Assembly: GCA_003229235.1 (NCBI GenBank)
Contig: QIIH01000015.1
Span: 1 to 7,427, forward strand
Length of the DNA: 7,427 nucleotides
Direction: 5' to 3'
Origin: Flavobacteriales bacterium
Lineage (GTDB): Bacteria; Bacteroidota; Bacteroidia; Flavobacteriales; Flavobacteriaceae
Every line of letters begins with the position of its first letter. The stretch's first letter is position 1. A program made the position numbers and the translations under genes. Shown piece by piece: positions 6,377 to 7,427 of this stretch. The notes beneath the pieces are model-generated. The model was given only the letters and a program-made list of their open reading frames with translations. It did no database searches and was not told where the DNA came from.

Positions 6377-6550
6377 CCGTTCAACACACTCAAGAAATTG
6401 ATTAATAATATATCTAGCTAGCAATTTCTTAATTTGAAACAAAACAAAGTAACTCTTTATAAAAGGTTACCCTTTTTGTGTGTCGTCTGTCTTATAGACT
6501 ATCTAATTGTAATAGGTTGCGTTTAAAGTTAACATTTATTCTTTGGTATA
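6377..6550. other. Gene-free region upstream of the sigma operon
   Basis: This stretch separates the sigma-operon promoter region from the terminator of the partial gene on the right. I see no coding frame with protein-like composition on either strand. Its only clear structure is the 9-bp inverted repeat at 6392-6430. The rest is AT-rich intergenic sequence. Confidence 0.5.
6392..6430. repeat. 9-bp inverted repeat upstream of the sigma factor gene
   Basis: AAGAAATTG (6392-6400) and CAATTTCTT (6422-6430) are perfect inverted copies separated by 21 bases. The spacer includes the 8-bp palindrome CTAGCTAG (6414-6421). The unit lies about 80-115 bases before the sigma start, so it could be a regulator site or a hairpin if transcription begins further upstream. 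There is no T run, so it is not a terminator. Chance is possible in AT-rich DNA. Confidence 0.3.
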
Positions 6551-6585
6551 AAAAAAGCCACATCATACTAGATGTAGCCTTTTTT
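6548..6585 (-). terminator. Rho-independent terminator of the partial gene at the right edge
   Basis: Two 14-base arms (6551-6564 and 6571-6584) surround a 6-base loop. On the minus strand the second arm is GATGTGGC followed by TTTTTTT. Two positions are G-U wobbles in the minus-strand RNA but mismatches in the plus-strand RNA, which fixes the orientation. It starts 55 bases after the stop codon of the partial gene and isolates the sigma operon from read-through. Confidence 0.85.
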
Positions 6586-6639
6586 GCAGTTATTTTAGTA
6601 AAGTCCTATTTAAAGAAGTCCCTTTTGCTTTTTACTTTA

Positions 6640-7427
6640 TTATTGCTTAGTAAACTTATAAGTCGTATCCTCAGGAGAAACGCAGTCAGATTGTAAATCG
6701 TTTCCAAAAGTTAAAAAGAAAACAGAGTCATCCAATAAATCATACGTTGAGGCATCTCCAAGTGGAGGTCCAAAATAATCAGACCCGTCTCCACAAGAAC
6801 AGTTACTTTCTTGAAAAGGAACAAGGATTGTCCCACAAACTAGCGTGAACTTAAAGTCATTTGGAGTTGTACAATAATCAGGGTAATTACTAGTAAAGAA
6901 AACACGTTCTGTACTGAACTCTCCTACTGTGACATCTAAAATCGAACCATCATCAAAGGTAGGTCCATCTACATATGGAGTAATTTCTTCAATCAAGTAA
7001 CTCCCTACCATGAATGTGTCTGGTATTGGGCAAATAACAGTAGGCAAATACTGAAAAGGAGAATTAAAAAATCCACCTGTAATAATTCCACCCGCATTGT
7101 CGGAAGAAAAAGTTCGTCCATCAGATAAATTCATTGACAAGCGAATAACAAAGACATCTCCACCAAACAAATCTTCTTCGTTCACAGAAAGCGCGCTTAG
7201 CATTTCTTCTAAGGTTATGGAAATAATTCCTCGTGGTAAGCCAAATGGACCTGGGCTAAACTCACTTTTATCTACAGTGCCTATTTGAACCTCCTCGGCA
7301 GAAGAATCACCATTATCTGGCGAATTATCATTAAAAGAAACATAAACGTCAATAGTCTCCATTAAACTACCTTCTTGATCATCTTGTGCTTCAACCTCTA
7401 CCGAAAACCCAGCACCTTCAACACCTA
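6640..7427 (-). CDS. C-terminal part of an unidentified, probably surface-exposed protein (5' end outside the window)
   Basis: The frame is open to the right edge, so 261 complete codons are visible and the true start is missing. The ATG at 7360-7362 is internal, because in-frame protein-like sequence (GVEGAGFSVEVEAQDDQEGS) precedes it. The visible part is acidic and beta-rich: an immunoglobulin-like segment with VYVSFND and SEFSPGPFGLPRGIISITLEEML, then FVIRLSMNLSDGRTFSSDN. A C-terminal half follows with VGSYLIEEITPY and six Cys (ICPIP, DYCTTP, LVCGT, NCSCGD, SDCVSP). There is no T9SS sorting domain at the end, which is KFTKQ. Cys and Asp richness suggests a protein exposed outside the cytoplasm, perhaps a lipoprotein, but the N-terminus that would show this is absent. 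I recall similar proteins beside SusC/SusD-type genes in flavobacteria, but cannot confirm it here. A terminator lies 55 bases downstream. Confidence 0.8.
   Translation of the reverse strand, partial: GVEGAGFSVEVEAQDDQEGSLMETIDVYVSFNDNSPDNGDSSAEEVQIGTVDKSEFSPGPFGLPRGIISITLEEMLSALSVNEEDLFGGDVFVIRLSMNLSDGRTFSSDNAGGIITGGFFNSPFQYLPTVICPIPDTFMVGSYLIEEITPYVDGPTFDDGSILDVTVGEFSTERVFFTSNYPDYCTTPNDFKFTLVCGTILVPFQESNCSCGDGSDYFGPPLGDASTYDLLDDSVFFLTFGNDLQSDCVSPEDTTYKFTKQ

Noticed and set aside
6478..6696. Plus-strand open frame of 72 codons, rich in Leu and Lys
   Set aside because: It runs through a terminator and into the 3' end of the partial gene; its composition is that of translated AT-rich DNA.

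Overview
The window looks like chromosomal DNA from a member of the Bacteroidota, most likely a flavobacterium (class Flavobacteriia). The evidence is the AT-rich sequence, TAA stops on all four genes, the absence of Shine-Dalgarno sequences at the starts, a C-terminal type IX secretion (T9SS) sorting domain, and an ECF sigma factor next to an anti-sigma-like protein with an outer-membrane beta-barrel. No RNA gene, IS element, CRISPR array or other mobile element was seen. Every supported gene lies on the minus strand.

Layout from left to right, which is downstream to upstream for these genes. (1) A terminator at about 7-40. (2) A large secreted multidomain protein at 65-3577: signal peptide, unrecognised N-terminal domain of about 470 residues, fibronectin type III domain, two MAM-like modules, a Cys-containing beta module, and a T9SS type A sorting domain. 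(3) A 287-base upstream region (3578-3864) with nested AT-rich dyads. (4) A strong terminator at 3865-3903. (5) A 46-codon open stretch with no start that looks like a gene remnant, in the same frame as the gene upstream of it. (6) A two-gene operon at 4115-6314: an ECF sigma factor whose end overlaps by 8 bases the start of a 538-residue protein with an anti-sigma-like cytoplasmic segment, one inner-membrane helix, an Asn/Ser/Thr-rich periplasmic linker of nearly 200 residues and a C-terminal outer-membrane beta-barrel. (7) About 300 bases without a gene, holding a 10-bp tandem repeat next to a Bacteroidota-type -7 element, a 9-bp inverted repeat and a third terminator. (8) The C-terminal part of a gene that runs off the right edge, probably a secreted or lipid-anchored surface protein of unknown function.

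The operon is the most interesting part. Sigma factor and barrel protein appear to be translationally coupled, and the barrel protein could physically connect the outer membrane to a cytoplasmic sigma factor. This matches the layout of the dual membrane-spanning anti-sigma (Dma) proteins described in Bacteroides thetaiotaomicron, as I recall that work. The large T9SS cargo protein is a neighbour behind its own terminator-bounded unit. Nothing in the sequence proves that the sigma factor controls it.
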